Notes under the pieces: generated by a model
What the model saw: the letters and a program-made list of their open reading frames with translations, nothing else
Databases searched by the model: none
Told to the model about the DNA's origin: nothing
Made by a program: the position numbers and the translations under genes
Part shown: one piece after another, positions 28,463-37,710 of the stretch
Position numbering within the stretch: the first letter of the stretch is position 1
Layout: every line of letters starts with the position of its first letter
Source of the DNA: Pseudomonas sp. 10S4
GTDB lineage: Bacteria > Pseudomonadota > Gammaproteobacteria > Pseudomonadales > Pseudomonadaceae
Assembly: GCF_034344865.1 (NCBI RefSeq)
Contig: NZ_CP133774.1
Location: 5,518,001 to 5,582,000, forward strand
DNA length: 64,000 bases
Direction of reading: 5' to 3'

Positions 28463-29679
28463 TTGATACCGAGTTGAACCGGCTGCCGGTGACGGTCCTT
28501 TCGGGCTTCCTCGGTGCTGGCAAGACAACCCTGCTCAACCACATTCTGCGCAATCGCGCCGGCATGAGAGTGGCAGTCATCGTCAATGATATGAGCGAAG
28601 TCAACATCGACGCCGAGGAGGTGCAACACAGCATGTCGTTGCACCGCGGCAGCGATGAATTGATTGAGATGAGCAACGGCTGCATCTGCTGCACGCTGCG
28701 TGCTGACTTACTCGAGCAAATCAGCCTATTGGCACGTCAGCAGCGTTTTGATTACCTGCTTATCGAGTCCACGGGTATTTCCGAACCCATGCCCGTCGCC
28801 GAGACGTTCGCCTTCCTTGACCCCGAAGGTTTCAGCCTCAGCGAACTGGCACAGCTCGATACCTTGGTGACGGTGGTAGATGGCAGCAACTTCCAGGCAC
28901 TGCTCTCCTCGACAGACACCTTGGCCAGCGAAGACGGAACAGACAAGCCACTGCGCCACTTGGCTGACCTGCTGATCGAACAGGTGGAGTACGCCAACGT
29001 CATCCTCGTCAACAAACTGGACCTTATGGGTGAAAGTGACTACTTGGCGTTGCGCGCACTCCTTGCAGAGCTAAATCCGGCAGCGCAAATCCTGCCCATG
29101 ACCCACGGCGCCATAGACCTGTCGAAGATTCTCGGTACCCGTCTATTCGACTTACCCAGCCTGGCACAGTCGCCCGGCTGGATGAAGAAGATGGAAGATA
29201 TCGATGAACCACCTTCTGAGTCGGACACCTATGACATGACGTCCTGGGTATACCGCGAACGCGCACCGTTTCACCCACAGCGACTGCTCGATTTTCTCAC
29301 CAAGCCGTGGCACAACGGCCGACTGCTGCGCAGCAAAGGTTACTTCTGGGTAGCCAGCCGGCATTTGGAAATCGGCATGCTGGCGCAAAGCGGCAGGCAG
29401 TTCCGTTGGGACTATGTCGGACGCTGGTGGACCTTCATCGAGCAATCGCAATGGCCCCGTGATGAGTACCGGCGGCAGCGGATCCTGGCCAAATGGGACG
29501 ACATTGTCGGCGATTGTCGACAGGAACTGGTTTTCATAGGCCAGGGGCTCGACCTGGACGCTTTGAAGGAAGAACTCGACGCCTGCCTGCTGAGTGCCCA
29601 AGAGATAATGGCCGGCCCAGAGACGTGGCCGGCCATGCAAGGTGCAACATCCTTCGATAACCACGCATTGTCACCATGA
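28459..29679 (+). CDS. nhpC: P47K/COG0523-family nitrile hydratase activator
   Basis: A G3E-family GTPase required for iron insertion or activation of Fe-type nitrile hydratase. It has 406 residues. Walker A is GFLGAGKTT (16-24), the metal-binding CxCC motif is CICC (75-78) and the guanine motif is NKLD. A CobW C-terminal domain follows. Its start overlaps the beta-subunit stop (ATGA), giving stoichiometric coupling. In P. chlororaphis B23 the cluster continues with nhpS and acsA; neither is seen here, and the cluster ends at this gene. Confidence 0.92.
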   Translation: MIDTELNRLPVTVLSGFLGAGKTTLLNHILRNRAGMRVAVIVNDMSEVNIDAEEVQHSMSLHRGSDELIEMSNGCICCTLRADLLEQISLLARQQRFDYLLIESTGISEPMPVAETFAFLDPEGFSLSELAQLDTLVTVVDGSNFQALLSSTDTLASEDGTDKPLRHLADLLIEQVEYANVILVNKLDLMGESDYLALRALLAELNPAAQILPMTHGAIDLSKILGTRLFDLPSLAQSPGWMKKMEDIDEPPSESDTYDMTSWVYRERAPFHPQRLLDFLTKPWHNGRLLRSKGYFWVASRHLEIGMLAQSGRQFRWDYVGRWWTFIEQSQWPRDEYRRQRILAKWDDIVGDCRQELVFIGQGLDLDALKEELDACLLSAQEIMAGPETWPAMQGATSFDNHALSP

Positions 29680-30579
29680 CTGCGCGACAACCCGAGATGC
29701 GCAGCATGCTCGGCGCGCCGTCACTCACCTGTCGCACAGCCCGAAAGGTGCTCGTGCAAGGTCAGTCATGACCGACTACTTCAGTTCTCCGATCATCGGC
29801 ACATAGTCCCTGGCAGGCGCATCGAGATCCAGTCGGCCTTCCTCGACCAACTGAAGCACCGCTGTACCGGTTATTGCTTTACTCGCGGAAAATAGGGCGA
29901 AAACACTGTCGTCCGCTCGGTTAGAGCTTATGGCGGGGTGTGCAGTGGTAGGACTGATTGCCCGACGTGAAGCAATGAACGTCGGGCCAGATGAGAGTAA
30001 GAAAATAAGATGAAAGCGTCTGTCGGCTGCCGGCAGAGGGTGTCGGAATCAGGCACTTATTTAAATATCGCGGAGGTGGACGATGTTTAGTTGTACCGGA
30101 AGTGCCATTCAAAAAACCATCTCGGGACCGCAGACCAAATGGCTAAACCGCTTCCAGCGCAAAGCGCTCCTGCTCGGCCTTGAGCCTCAGCGCCTGCATC
30201 TCCTTTTGTAACTACATGATCATACCCACCCTACTTTTACATACTGTAGCTGGCGATATAACCAGCCTCGATAGCATTCCTTTATATAAATTTTGGCGGG
30301 CATTCAAGTTTGGACTAGCGCAGTCAACACGTGCATGGGCATATTGATTCGCAACAATATTTAATCCATTGAAAATATATTGCTATATAAATATGTATGT
30401 GCCACTCAGCAATAAATGTACATTCCCCACTCAATCAAACTTTCCAAGCTTTAGTTCCGGCTGTCCCAGAGAATATTAATTTCGAGTCAAAAGCCTAAAC
30501 TAAACCACCAAGGCCGCTCACGAACGCCTTCGTAACTGTTTGATTTTTAATATCTATTTCCGTGAGGGAATTCTGCTTT
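29680..30579. other. 900-bp debris region after the nitrile cluster
   Basis: Contains a serine-hydrolase fragment (29776-29925) and, on the - strand near 30143-30213, a short frame ending LQKEMQALRLKAEQERFALE that looks like the coiled-coil tail of a lost protein. 30220-30480 is markedly AT-rich compared with its neighbours, which suggests acquired DNA. No intact gene or RNA was identified. Confidence 0.5.
29776..29925 (-). pseudogene. Beta-lactamase-family serine hydrolase fragment
   Basis: The complement reads [20 protein letters not shown] followed by [19 protein letters not shown] and stops. SASK is the SxxK nucleophile motif of class C beta-lactamase/esterase-type hydrolases and the rest is the usual helix after it. 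Sequence on both sides of this roughly 48-codon piece is unrelated, so the tyrosine and KTG motifs are absent. Confidence 0.7.
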
Positions 30580-31231
30580 TTAGTTCAGAGCAAGACCGGC
30601 GCAGTGAACTTCGCCTACGGGGCATCGAAGAACTCTATAGATCTCAGAAACCACCTGCATCGTTGCTTCTTCGATCGTTCCTTCATTACGGCATAAAACC
30701 CAGCCGTGATCTGCAATCGCTCGCTCGAACGCCTTGGTACAAGCGATATGTTCTTCCAGCTTATGGATCACAGTACTGCTCAGCCCACGCCGTCGTGCCG
30801 CTGCCCTCGCCCATGAAATCTCAGGGGCGGTGACAACCCCGACATGCAGGTCTGGCACTCGCACGTTTCGATCAATGTTTAACTGTAGAATCTCTGCAAA
30901 CGGGATTATCCGGCGAAACGCGGCATCAGACGGGTACCAGCGATCGATCAAGATGATGCTGCCTGGTGGCTGTTTAGCCACCACGTGCTGGGAAATCCAG
31001 GTACGGCTATCAGCAAAGCGCTCACAAACCCCCAGCTCCAAATCCCGGGTGGGATTCCTGACGAGCTTGTTAACGAGGGCCATTGTTTCCCCCTATAGGG
31101 ATCGCTTTTTTCTCGCAAAGTCGGATCACCTTTTTGTTGTCTGCCCTCAGTACTTTCGTAATGGCCTCCAGCAGTGTGGTTTTGCCGGTTCCTTTGGGCC
31201 CATCTAGAGAAACAAACAGCGGACGATTCAT
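30580..31231 (-). CDS. Thymidylate-kinase-like NMP kinase, frame split by two missing bases
   Basis: A P-loop nucleotide kinase of the thymidylate-kinase fold. The N-terminus MNRPLFVSLDGPKGTGKTTL contains Walker A. Later DRWYPSDAAFRR is the DR(Y/W) substrate motif, and a helical LID region follows (ARAAARRRGLSS). Two breaks occur close together, in the A-run near 31117 and the G-run near 31100. Adding one base to each joins LCEKK to SDPYRGETMALVNKL and gives 217 residues, a normal length. It lies beside AT-rich debris with no metabolic partner, so it may be of phage or plasmid origin. Substrate unknown. Confidence 0.65.
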
Positions 31232-31435
31232 TCTTCACATAACGATTGATATACGGTTTTTTTGCCCGGTTCGTTCGCTGGAACCGCTTGGCGCGACTAC
31301 GCGAATCGAGTGGAGGGCCCTTATGAACAGGCATTGATGAACACTCTAACTTAGTTTCTGGCTAACGGGTCTCAAAATCCATGGATGGTTTTGTGGGGCA
31401 GGTGCACGACTTCCCAGCAGCGATAACCAAGGCCG

Positions 31436-31462
31436 CCAACTGCTGCCGGCAACAGCAGTTGG
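31436..31462 (-). terminator. Hairpin downstream of the lipoprotein gene
   Basis: Perfect ten-base arms CCAACTGCTG/CAGCAGTTGG with a seven-base loop lie 12 bases past the stop of the lipoprotein gene on the - strand. There is no T-tract. Confidence 0.45.
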
Positions 31463-31474
31463 CCCCACACAAAA

Positions 31475-32608
31475 CTACTTCAACCGCCCCGCTCCATCCA
31501 GCCAACCTGGCGCGCCTTTCTGCAACCATTCAGTGGCCGCGGGATTGTGTTTGATGCGGCTATCCAGAAACGCCACACCAATTGCCTGAATCGCAGCAAC
31601 TTGCTTGGGATCCGGGGCCGGCTCGCCCACCACCGGGCTATGGAAACCGCCGCCGGATTTGGCGCCGCGCTTGTGCCTTTTACCTTTGGGAGCATCGCCG
31701 GATGGATTGCTACCCTTATCGGCCTTTTTCACCGGCCGGTTGAACAACTCGGTACCCGACAAGGTCTTGTGCGTAGCGTTGTTCAACTCCAACTGAACGC
31801 TTCCCGCCGCCGTCACCGACTCGCCCAACACTTGTCGCTGGCGATAAGAACTGACCCAGTTGAACGGATCTTCATCCTCCTGACCGGTCATCGACAGCAC
31901 GGGCGCCGATATCTGGGCGAAGACTTCTCGCCGGGCACCGGCTTCCACATAAGGGCTGAGCAGCAACACCGCTTTGGGCTGAATCGCGACGCCCGACGTA
32001 GCGCCAGGTTCCAGCGCCCCGGCCAGTGCCTCTGCGGTCTGCGCCCCAAAATCAAAGCCGGCCACCACAACTTGATTCCAGTCGATGGCAGCCAGTTGCG
32101 CGTCTCCTTTCGCGGCTCGCGCCCGAACCTCGGTCAGGACTTTCTGCAGTGTGGACAGCCTGTCGCGTAAGGCGGCGGCGGTGTAATGACTGCTCGCCAT
32201 CCCACGGAAGTCTCCATACAACGCCTGCTGCGACGCAAAAATCGACTGATCATAGGCGTGCCCCTGAACAGACAGCACCGCATAACCGGCCTGCGCCCAA
32301 GCCTTGCGCCACTCCACTCCGCCCGAGGCCGGCTCACCCAATCCCGGCAAGTAAATAATCAGCGGCAAACGCTCATGGATAACCGGCGCCAACCACGCAA
32401 CATCCACCGATTGCTGATCGAGTTGCCAGATTGCGCCCCAGCCGACCGTTTCGTTGTGGGACGGTTGATAGGCGGTAGTCAGCTCTTTATTGACCCGCTC
32501 GGTGAATGCGATGCGCGGGTCTGGCGGATCGCCCGCACAACCCGAGATCAATCCCAGGCTGCCCACTAAGGCGCCCACCGCTAGCCAGTACCGAGGTTGA
32601 AGGTTCAT
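31475..32608 (-). CDS. Lipoprotein with alpha/beta-hydrolase fold and Asp in the nucleophile position
   Basis: A 377-residue predicted lipoprotein. The signal ends in the lipobox LISGC with Cys24. The fold is recognisable: LPLIIYLPGLGEPASGG carries the oxyanion region, and the elbow strand reads QVVVAGFDFGAQTAEAL. The elbow is G-F-D-F-G (184-188), so Asp186 stands where serine, or cysteine in dienelactone hydrolases, is expected. A late LNNATHKTLSG could supply the histidine. A basic low-complexity insert (KKADKGSNPSGDAPKGKRHK) lies about residues 296-318. It may be a pseudoenzyme or an aspartate-nucleophile hydrolase. ATG 32608 is preferred over GTG 32617. Confidence 0.7.
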   Translation of the reverse strand: MNLQPRYWLAVGALVGSLGLISGCAGDPPDPRIAFTERVNKELTTAYQPSHNETVGWGAIWQLDQQSVDVAWLAPVIHERLPLIIYLPGLGEPASGGVEWRKAWAQAGYAVLSVQGHAYDQSIFASQQALYGDFRGMASSHYTAAALRDRLSTLQKVLTEVRARAAKGDAQLAAIDWNQVVVAGFDFGAQTAEALAGALEPGATSGVAIQPKAVLLLSPYVEAGARREVFAQISAPVLSMTGQEDEDPFNWVSSYRQRQVLGESVTAAGSVQLELNNATHKTLSGTELFNRPVKKADKGSNPSGDAPKGKRHKRGAKSGGGFHSPVVGEPAPDPKQVAAIQAIGVAFLDSRIKHNPAATEWLQKGAPGWLDGAGRLK

Positions 32609-32848
32609 TCGATTCACAAAGTCGTCCAGATCAAGATGGCTAGCAGCCTAACCGACCCGCAGGCGAACGAGGCGCAAGGCCAGGTAAAGAATGGGTAAAG
32701 GGTGATGAAGGCGCCCTCGATCAGACCATGCGTTTCGTGCGCAAGGCAGCCAACGTCTTGGGTGTCCGTAGCTTTCTTTCACCGAACAGCAAGCCGCCCC
32801 GGTATAGGGTCAGATCTTGTAGCCGTTCAAATTTCACCGGGTGCTGGC

Positions 32849-33002
32849 GTTTGTGGGCTGCATCGTTGCCATTCAAGTCGAAGGACGTGATCAGCCTCAG
32901 CGTCCCCCTGGTGCTGGGCCTCTGCCAAGGCTGCCGCATAGGTTTTACCGTGCCCGGATATCTGGGTCAGAATGAAATTCGAAGTGCCATTGACGATGCC
33001 TG
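32849..33002 (-). pseudogene. Homoserine dehydrogenase fragment
   Basis: The complement begins GIVNGTSNFILTQISGHGKT, continues YAAALAEAQ and DAEAD, then in a shifted frame gives FDLNGNDAAHK. This is the conserved GI(V/L)NGT...AEADP...D..G.DAAHK catalytic block of homoserine dehydrogenase. Both the NAD domain and the ACT end are absent, and one frameshift lies inside the fragment. It sits just past the stop of the Anbu gene. Confidence 0.75.
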
Positions 33003-33009
33003 AAATAAG

Positions 33010-33759
33010 CTAGTTTTTGTTGGCGGCCGCCGTCATGTAAGCGTCTGGCGGCTCCGGCAGTGCCGCGAGCATGTCGTGCAGTCCGGCAGCCCACTGCATT
33101 CGGATACGCATGAAGTACGGGTCGTCGGCCGTGATGCGATAACTTTTCGCACCGGTAAAACTGTCTTTCCTGTACACCAACAGATCCAGCGGCATGCCCA
33201 CCGACAAGTTGCTGCGCATGGTCGAGTCGAACGAGATCAGCCCACAGCGCAGGCCCTCTTCGAGTGATGTGCGATACGTCAGATTGCGATCGAGTATCGG
33301 CCGGCCGTACTTGCTTTCACCCAATTGCAGGAAAGGCGTGTCCTCTGTCGCCTGAATGAAGTTGCCTTGCGGATAAATGCTGTACACATCCATGGGCCCG
33401 TCCGCGATCTGCCCACCGACCAGAAAAGAGCAACTCAAGTCGGTCTTGCCGGCCAGCTTCGTACGATCCCGGGCGACGACTTCGCGAACGGTTTCGGCCA
33501 CCAGCACGGTGGCGTCATAGAGCGTGCGGACACTCAACAAGTGTGGTCCCTGCCCCGTGGAACGCTGCTTGAGCAGGTTGACCACCGATTGCGAGGTGGC
33601 CAGGTTGCCCGCCGTTTGCAACACAATCAGTCGCTCGCCCGGCGTGCTGAAAATAAACAACTTACGGAACGTTGATATCTGATCAATGCCCGCATTGGTT
33701 CGTGAGTCGGAGATGAACACCAGCCCGTCGGCCAGGTGCATAGCGACGCAATAAGTCAT
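33010..33759 (-). CDS. Anbu proteasome-like peptidase
   Basis: A bacterial proteasome-homologue (Anbu), a self-compartmentalising Ntn-hydrolase relative of HslV; 249 residues. The preferred start gives MTYCVAMHLADGLVFISDSR, which places Thr2 as the N-terminal nucleophile after methionine removal and matches the family. An in-frame upstream ATG (33804) would bury that threonine. It is the last gene of a four-gene - strand block with transglutaminase-like, alpha-E and ATP-grasp proteins, the conserved context of Anbu. The biological substrate is not established. The link to peptide-bond-forming ATP-grasp and transglutaminase enzymes suggests synthesis and degradation of a modified peptide. Confidence 0.9.
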   Translation of the reverse strand: MTYCVAMHLADGLVFISDSRTNAGIDQISTFRKLFIFSTPGERLIVLQTAGNLATSQSVVNLLKQRSTGQGPHLLSVRTLYDATVLVAETVREVVARDRTKLAGKTDLSCSFLVGGQIADGPMDVYSIYPQGNFIQATEDTPFLQLGESKYGRPILDRNLTYRTSLEEGLRCGLISFDSTMRSNLSVGMPLDLLVYRKDSFTGAKSYRITADDPYFMRIRMQWAAGLHDMLAALPEPPDAYMTAAANKN

Positions 33760-33843
33760 TCGTGTTAACTCGTGAATTTGGGATGAACGACCGTACCGTT
33801 TCATAACGGTACGGCCGGTAACGGTTGCAGTTGTGAACCGGGG

Positions 33844-34641
33844 CTACTGGTGCTGGACCTGGAACATCGAGTTGACCTGAACCCGCGCCAGCATCGACTC
33901 GGCCCCGCCACCACGCCGCATGCCGCGTACAGGGCAGGCGTCGAGATAGTCCAGGCCAACCGCCAGTTTCAGATGACGCTCTGGACGGGCCAAGCGGTTG
34001 GTCACATCGAAGCTGTACCAACCGTCGTCGAGCCAAGCTTCGGCCCAGGCGTGACTGGCGAGGTGGTTTTCATCTTCGGTGCACAGGTAACCGGAGACGT
34101 AACGTGCGGGAATTCCCAGGCTGCGGGCGCAGGCCAGGAAGGCGTGGGTGTGGTCCTGACAGACCCCGGCTCCCCCCGCAAAAGCCTCGGCTGCTGTGGT
34201 GTCCACGGTGGTCGCACCCGGGTTGTAGACCATGTGGTCGGCCAGGCCATTCATCAGGTCAATCAGCGCCGTCCGATCCCGTCGCATACCGCAGTGCTGC
34301 ACGGCGAAGGCATTCAAGGCGTCGTCCGTTTTTGTCAGATGACTGGTGCGCAAAAACGGAAAAGGAGATTGGCTGTCGCGCTCCTGCTCACGGTCCGGGT
34401 CGATTTCCACCTGACCATAAGCCGTCAGCACCAGAGCACCGTGGGGCTCGTCCATCGTCAATACATGCAGGATGTTGCCGTAAGGGTCGAACTGGCTACG
34501 GACTATGCGCGGCAATTCCAGGTGCCATTCCAGGATGTGCTGGCGTTCGCTGTTCTGCGGCGTCAGGCGCAGGAACTGGATGCTGGTGCAGACTTCATCG
34601 GCATAGCTGTAGGTGGTGTCGTGGCGTATGGACAGTTTCAT
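33844..34641 (-). CDS. Transglutaminase-like cysteine protease
   Basis: A 265-residue transglutaminase-superfamily protein with an N-terminal beta domain (MKLSIRHDTTYSYADEV) and a papain-like core. The triad is visible: Cys161 in GGAGVCQDHTHAF, His197 in LASHAWAEAW and Asp212 in YSFDVTN. ATG 34641 overlaps the stop of the upstream alpha-E gene by ATGA and follows TGGAGGT, so the start is secure; an in-frame extension upstream is discarded. It is part of the Anbu-linked operon. Confidence 0.92.
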   Translation of the reverse strand: MKLSIRHDTTYSYADEVCTSIQFLRLTPQNSERQHILEWHLELPRIVRSQFDPYGNILHVLTMDEPHGALVLTAYGQVEIDPDREQERDSQSPFPFLRTSHLTKTDDALNAFAVQHCGMRRDRTALIDLMNGLADHMVYNPGATTVDTTAAEAFAGGAGVCQDHTHAFLACARSLGIPARYVSGYLCTEDENHLASHAWAEAWLDDGWYSFDVTNRLARPERHLKLAVGLDYLDACPVRGMRRGGGAESMLARVQVNSMFQVQHQ

Positions 34642-35588
34642 ACGACCTCCAGATAGGATTCGTGGACGGTCTGACCGAGATGGCGAACCTGGGAGATGAA
34701 ATCGGTCAGCCACAGGTGCAGACCGAAGCCGAGAATCTCGTCGATACCGGTGTAGCGCAGCCGAGCATTCAATTCGGCAGCCAAGCGCTGAGCCGCTCGC
34801 CCATTACTACCCGGCAGGCTGGCGAGGATATGGTCCAGTTCCTCGATGCAGGCGTGCAATGAGCGCGGCACATCGCCGCGCAACAGCAACATCTCGGACA
34901 CCTGCTCGGCGCCCGGTGCGTTGCGGTAGATCTCGTTGAATGCCTCAAAGGACGACAAGGCCCGCAACAACGCGCTCCACTGGTAGTAGCCGCGCGCGGA
35001 GTTGTCACTGACCTCCTCCGACTCTTCGCCGAACATTTCGTAGCGTGCATCCAGCAGGCGCAGGGTGTTATCGGCGCGCTCAAGGAACGTCCCCAAGCGA
35101 ATGAAGCAGTAGGCATCATTGCGCATGATCGTGCCCGACGTCGCGCCGCGGAACAGGTGCGAACGCTCCTTGACCCACTCGCAGAAATGGCTGATGCCAT
35201 AACGCGCCAGGCCGTTGCTGGCGATGTTGCGCATCTCCAGCCACGTGGCGTTGATGTTCTCCCACATGTCGGCGGTGATACGCCCGCGTACGGCGTGAGC
35301 ATTGGCCCGAGCGGCCTGCAAACAGCAATAGATGCTCCCGGGGTTGGTTTCGTCCAGCGCAAAGAAGTGCAGCATGCGCTCGGTGTTGAGCTCGCCAAAA
35401 CGTTCGTTGTAATCATCCAGCGTGCCAGCGGCCAGCAGCGACATCGCCAGCTCGGCGCGGCCATCGGTGCGCCCGGCCTGGGGCATCAGCGACAGCGAGT
35501 AACTGACTTCGAGCATGCGCGCCAGGTTTTCGGCGCGCTCCAGGTAACGGGACATCCAGTAGAGGTCCGAAGCGGTTCTTGAAAGCAT
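34638..35588 (-). CDS. Alpha-E domain protein (DUF403)
   Basis: An all-helical 316-residue protein opening MLSRTASDLYWMSRYLERAE, the hallmark of the alpha-E family. Repeated conserved helices include ENINATWLEMRNIASNGL and GTFLERADNTLRLLDARYEM. No catalytic role is known. It always accompanies the circularly permuted ATP-grasp and transglutaminase partners. It starts three bases after the ATP-grasp stop and overlaps the next gene, so the block is one transcript. Confidence 0.92.
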   Translation of the reverse strand: MLSRTASDLYWMSRYLERAENLARMLEVSYSLSLMPQAGRTDGRAELAMSLLAAGTLDDYNERFGELNTERMLHFFALDETNPGSIYCCLQAARANAHAVRGRITADMWENINATWLEMRNIASNGLARYGISHFCEWVKERSHLFRGATSGTIMRNDAYCFIRLGTFLERADNTLRLLDARYEMFGEESEEVSDNSARGYYQWSALLRALSSFEAFNEIYRNAPGAEQVSEMLLLRGDVPRSLHACIEELDHILASLPGSNGRAAQRLAAELNARLRYTGIDEILGFGLHLWLTDFISQVRHLGQTVHESYLEVV

Positions 35589-35591
35589 GTC

Positions 35592-37031
35592 TTAGTCCTC
35601 CACTACCCAAGTGTCTTTGGTGCCACCGCCCTGGGACGAGTTCACCACCAGCGAGCCTTCGCGCAATGCCACGCGGGTCAGGCCGCCGGGCACCAGACGG
35701 GTTTCGCTGCCCGACAATACAAACGGGCGCAGATCAATGTGGCGTGGGGCGATGCCGTTTTCGACAAAGGTCGGGCACGTAGATAGGCATAGCGTCGGCT
35801 GGGCGATATAGGCTTCGGGGCGTGCCTTGAGCCGCGCGCGGAAGTCCTCGATTTCCGCCGCCGTGGCTGCCGGGCCGACCAGCATGCCGTAGCCACCGGA
35901 GCCCTGGGTTTCCTTGACCACCAGCTCGGGAAGATGGGCCAGCACATGGGACAGCTCTTCCGGTTTGCGACATTGCCAGGTCGGCACGTTCTTGAGGATC
36001 GGTTCTTCGTCGAGGTAGAAGCGGATCATGTCAGTGACGTACGGGTAAATCGACTTGTCGTCCGCGACCCCGGTGCCCACGGCGTTCGCCAGGACCACAT
36101 TGCCCGAGCGGTACGCCGCCACCAGCCCGGGCACCCCGAGCATGGAGTCCGGATTGAAGGACAACGGATCGAGGAACGCATCGTCGAGACGGCGATAGAT
36201 CACATCTACCTGTTTCGGGCCGGAGGTGGTGCGCATATAGACATGATCGTCACGGACAAACAGATCGGCGCCTTCGACCAATTCCACACCCATTTCACGG
36301 GCCAGGAATGCATGTTCAAAGTAAGCACTGTTGAAGCGCCCGGGGGTCAGCACCACGGCCGTGGGGTTGTCCAGCGGGCTGGAACTCTTGAGGGTGTCCA
36401 GCAGCAGGTTCGGGTAATGATCGATGGGCGCCACGCGCTGGGCGGCGAAGAGTTCAGGGAACAGACGCATCATCATCTTGCGGTCTTCGAGCATGTAGCT
36501 GACGCCGCTGGGGGTACGCAGATTGTCTTCCAGTACGTAGTAACTGCCATCGCCGTCTCGGACCAGATCGACCCCGGCGATATGGGCATAGATGCCGCGG
36601 TGCAGATTCAGGCCCTGCATGGCGACCTGATAACCCTCGTTCGCCAGGACCTGTTCGGCCGGGATGATGCCTTCCTTGAGAATGCGTTGGCCGTGGTAGA
36701 TGTCGGCCAGGAACATGTTCAAGGCCTGGACCCGCTGAATGCAGCCACGCTCGACCATTTGCCATTCGCTGGCCTTGATACTGCGCGGAATGATGTCGAA
36801 CGGAATCAACCGTTCGGTGCCCTGCTCGTCCCCGTATAAAGTGAAGGTGATGCCGGCTCGGTGGAACAACAGGTCGGCTTCGCGACGACGTTGATCCAGC
36901 AACTCCAGAGGCGTGTCCGCCAACCAACGCGCGAACTCCTGGTAATGTGGGCGGCAGCCACCACTCGCATCATACATTTCGTTAAAAAAGCTCGGGACAT
37001 ACCCTACTCCTTGCCGCGATACATACGGCAT
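35592..37031 (-). CDS. Circularly permuted ATP-grasp protein
   Basis: A 479-residue protein of the circularly permuted ATP-grasp type 2 family (DUF404/DUF407), predicted to form an amide bond using ATP. Landmarks are FFNEMYDASGGCRPHYQEF at the N-terminus, YYVLEDNLRTPSGVSYMLED in the ATP site, VVLTPGRFNSAYFEHAFLA, and VVKETQGSGGYGMLVGP. It is the first gene of the four-gene block and is preceded by a long non-coding region that should hold the promoter. Confidence 0.92.
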   Translation of the reverse strand: MPYVSRQGVGYVPSFFNEMYDASGGCRPHYQEFARWLADTPLELLDQRRREADLLFHRAGITFTLYGDEQGTERLIPFDIIPRSIKASEWQMVERGCIQRVQALNMFLADIYHGQRILKEGIIPAEQVLANEGYQVAMQGLNLHRGIYAHIAGVDLVRDGDGSYYVLEDNLRTPSGVSYMLEDRKMMMRLFPELFAAQRVAPIDHYPNLLLDTLKSSSPLDNPTAVVLTPGRFNSAYFEHAFLAREMGVELVEGADLFVRDDHVYMRTTSGPKQVDVIYRRLDDAFLDPLSFNPDSMLGVPGLVAAYRSGNVVLANAVGTGVADDKSIYPYVTDMIRFYLDEEPILKNVPTWQCRKPEELSHVLAHLPELVVKETQGSGGYGMLVGPAATAAEIEDFRARLKARPEAYIAQPTLCLSTCPTFVENGIAPRHIDLRPFVLSGSETRLVPGGLTRVALREGSLVVNSSQGGGTKDTWVVED

Positions 37032-37710
37032 TTTCTTATAACTTCGCTATTTCAAATAAGATGAGGCCTTACGTTATTTTAGTGAGTACTGTTTCTGTTA
37101 AGCACCTCAGTGTGCGTCGTTAACTTCCTGTTTCATGCGGAAATACATTCCTCATGATTCCGGCAACCTCTTGACGCATTCCCACGCCAGATAATTGGCT
37201 ATTTTGTTTGATTTCTGACGCCCAATTTATAACGATCTCCATTATTTTTTTCGTTGAAACCGCACTTCCGGTGGTTTGAATGTACTTTTGCAAGGGCTGT
37301 GCCCAAGTACCGTAAGGAATGATAAAAAGCGGAAAATCCCCCACAAAAGATACTCGCGCGACGTTTTATTTCATTATTGAGACAAAAGTAGGCCAAGCCA
37401 CTGAAACGATTCTTCCTCTTTTAACTTGCACAACTCTGGAGCGAGCGAAAATGGTGCAATTGGCAACTCCAGTCAGTTTTATGCCCTCTAAACGTGAAAA
37501 ATTTACTCACCGTTTTTATTGCCCTTGTAATACAACGCGTTCAGCGCGGCATGCCGATTAATATCGACGCACTATTAATGTTCGTAAAAATGCACCACGA
37601 ACCGGCGGCCGGAACGAAAATGCCAAGTAGTGATGCAAAGAGAATGCGAAGAAAGGACGGCTTGGGTTCTGAGGTCTTGCCGTCCGTGTAACGGAATGAC
37701 TAACTACGGT
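37032..37710. other. Intergenic region of about 680 bp
   Basis: It is AT-richer than the neighbours. On the - strand, GTG 37344 opens a 74-codon frame to 37120 whose sequence looks protein-like (PYGTWAQPLQKYIQTTG, then KKIMEIVINWASEIK). It lacks a ribosome site and upstream support, so I do not call it a gene; it could be the end of a lost one. The 3' part preceding the permease stop shows nothing. Confidence 0.4.

Noticed and set aside
29600..29640. GGCCGGCC-rich inverted repeat as nhpC terminator
   Set aside because: It lies inside the nhpC coding sequence and lacks a T-tract.
37120..37344. 74-codon frame on the - strand upstream of the ATP-grasp gene
   Set aside because: It looks somewhat protein-like, but starts at GTG without a ribosome site and has a stop shortly before it. 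Left as part of the gap.
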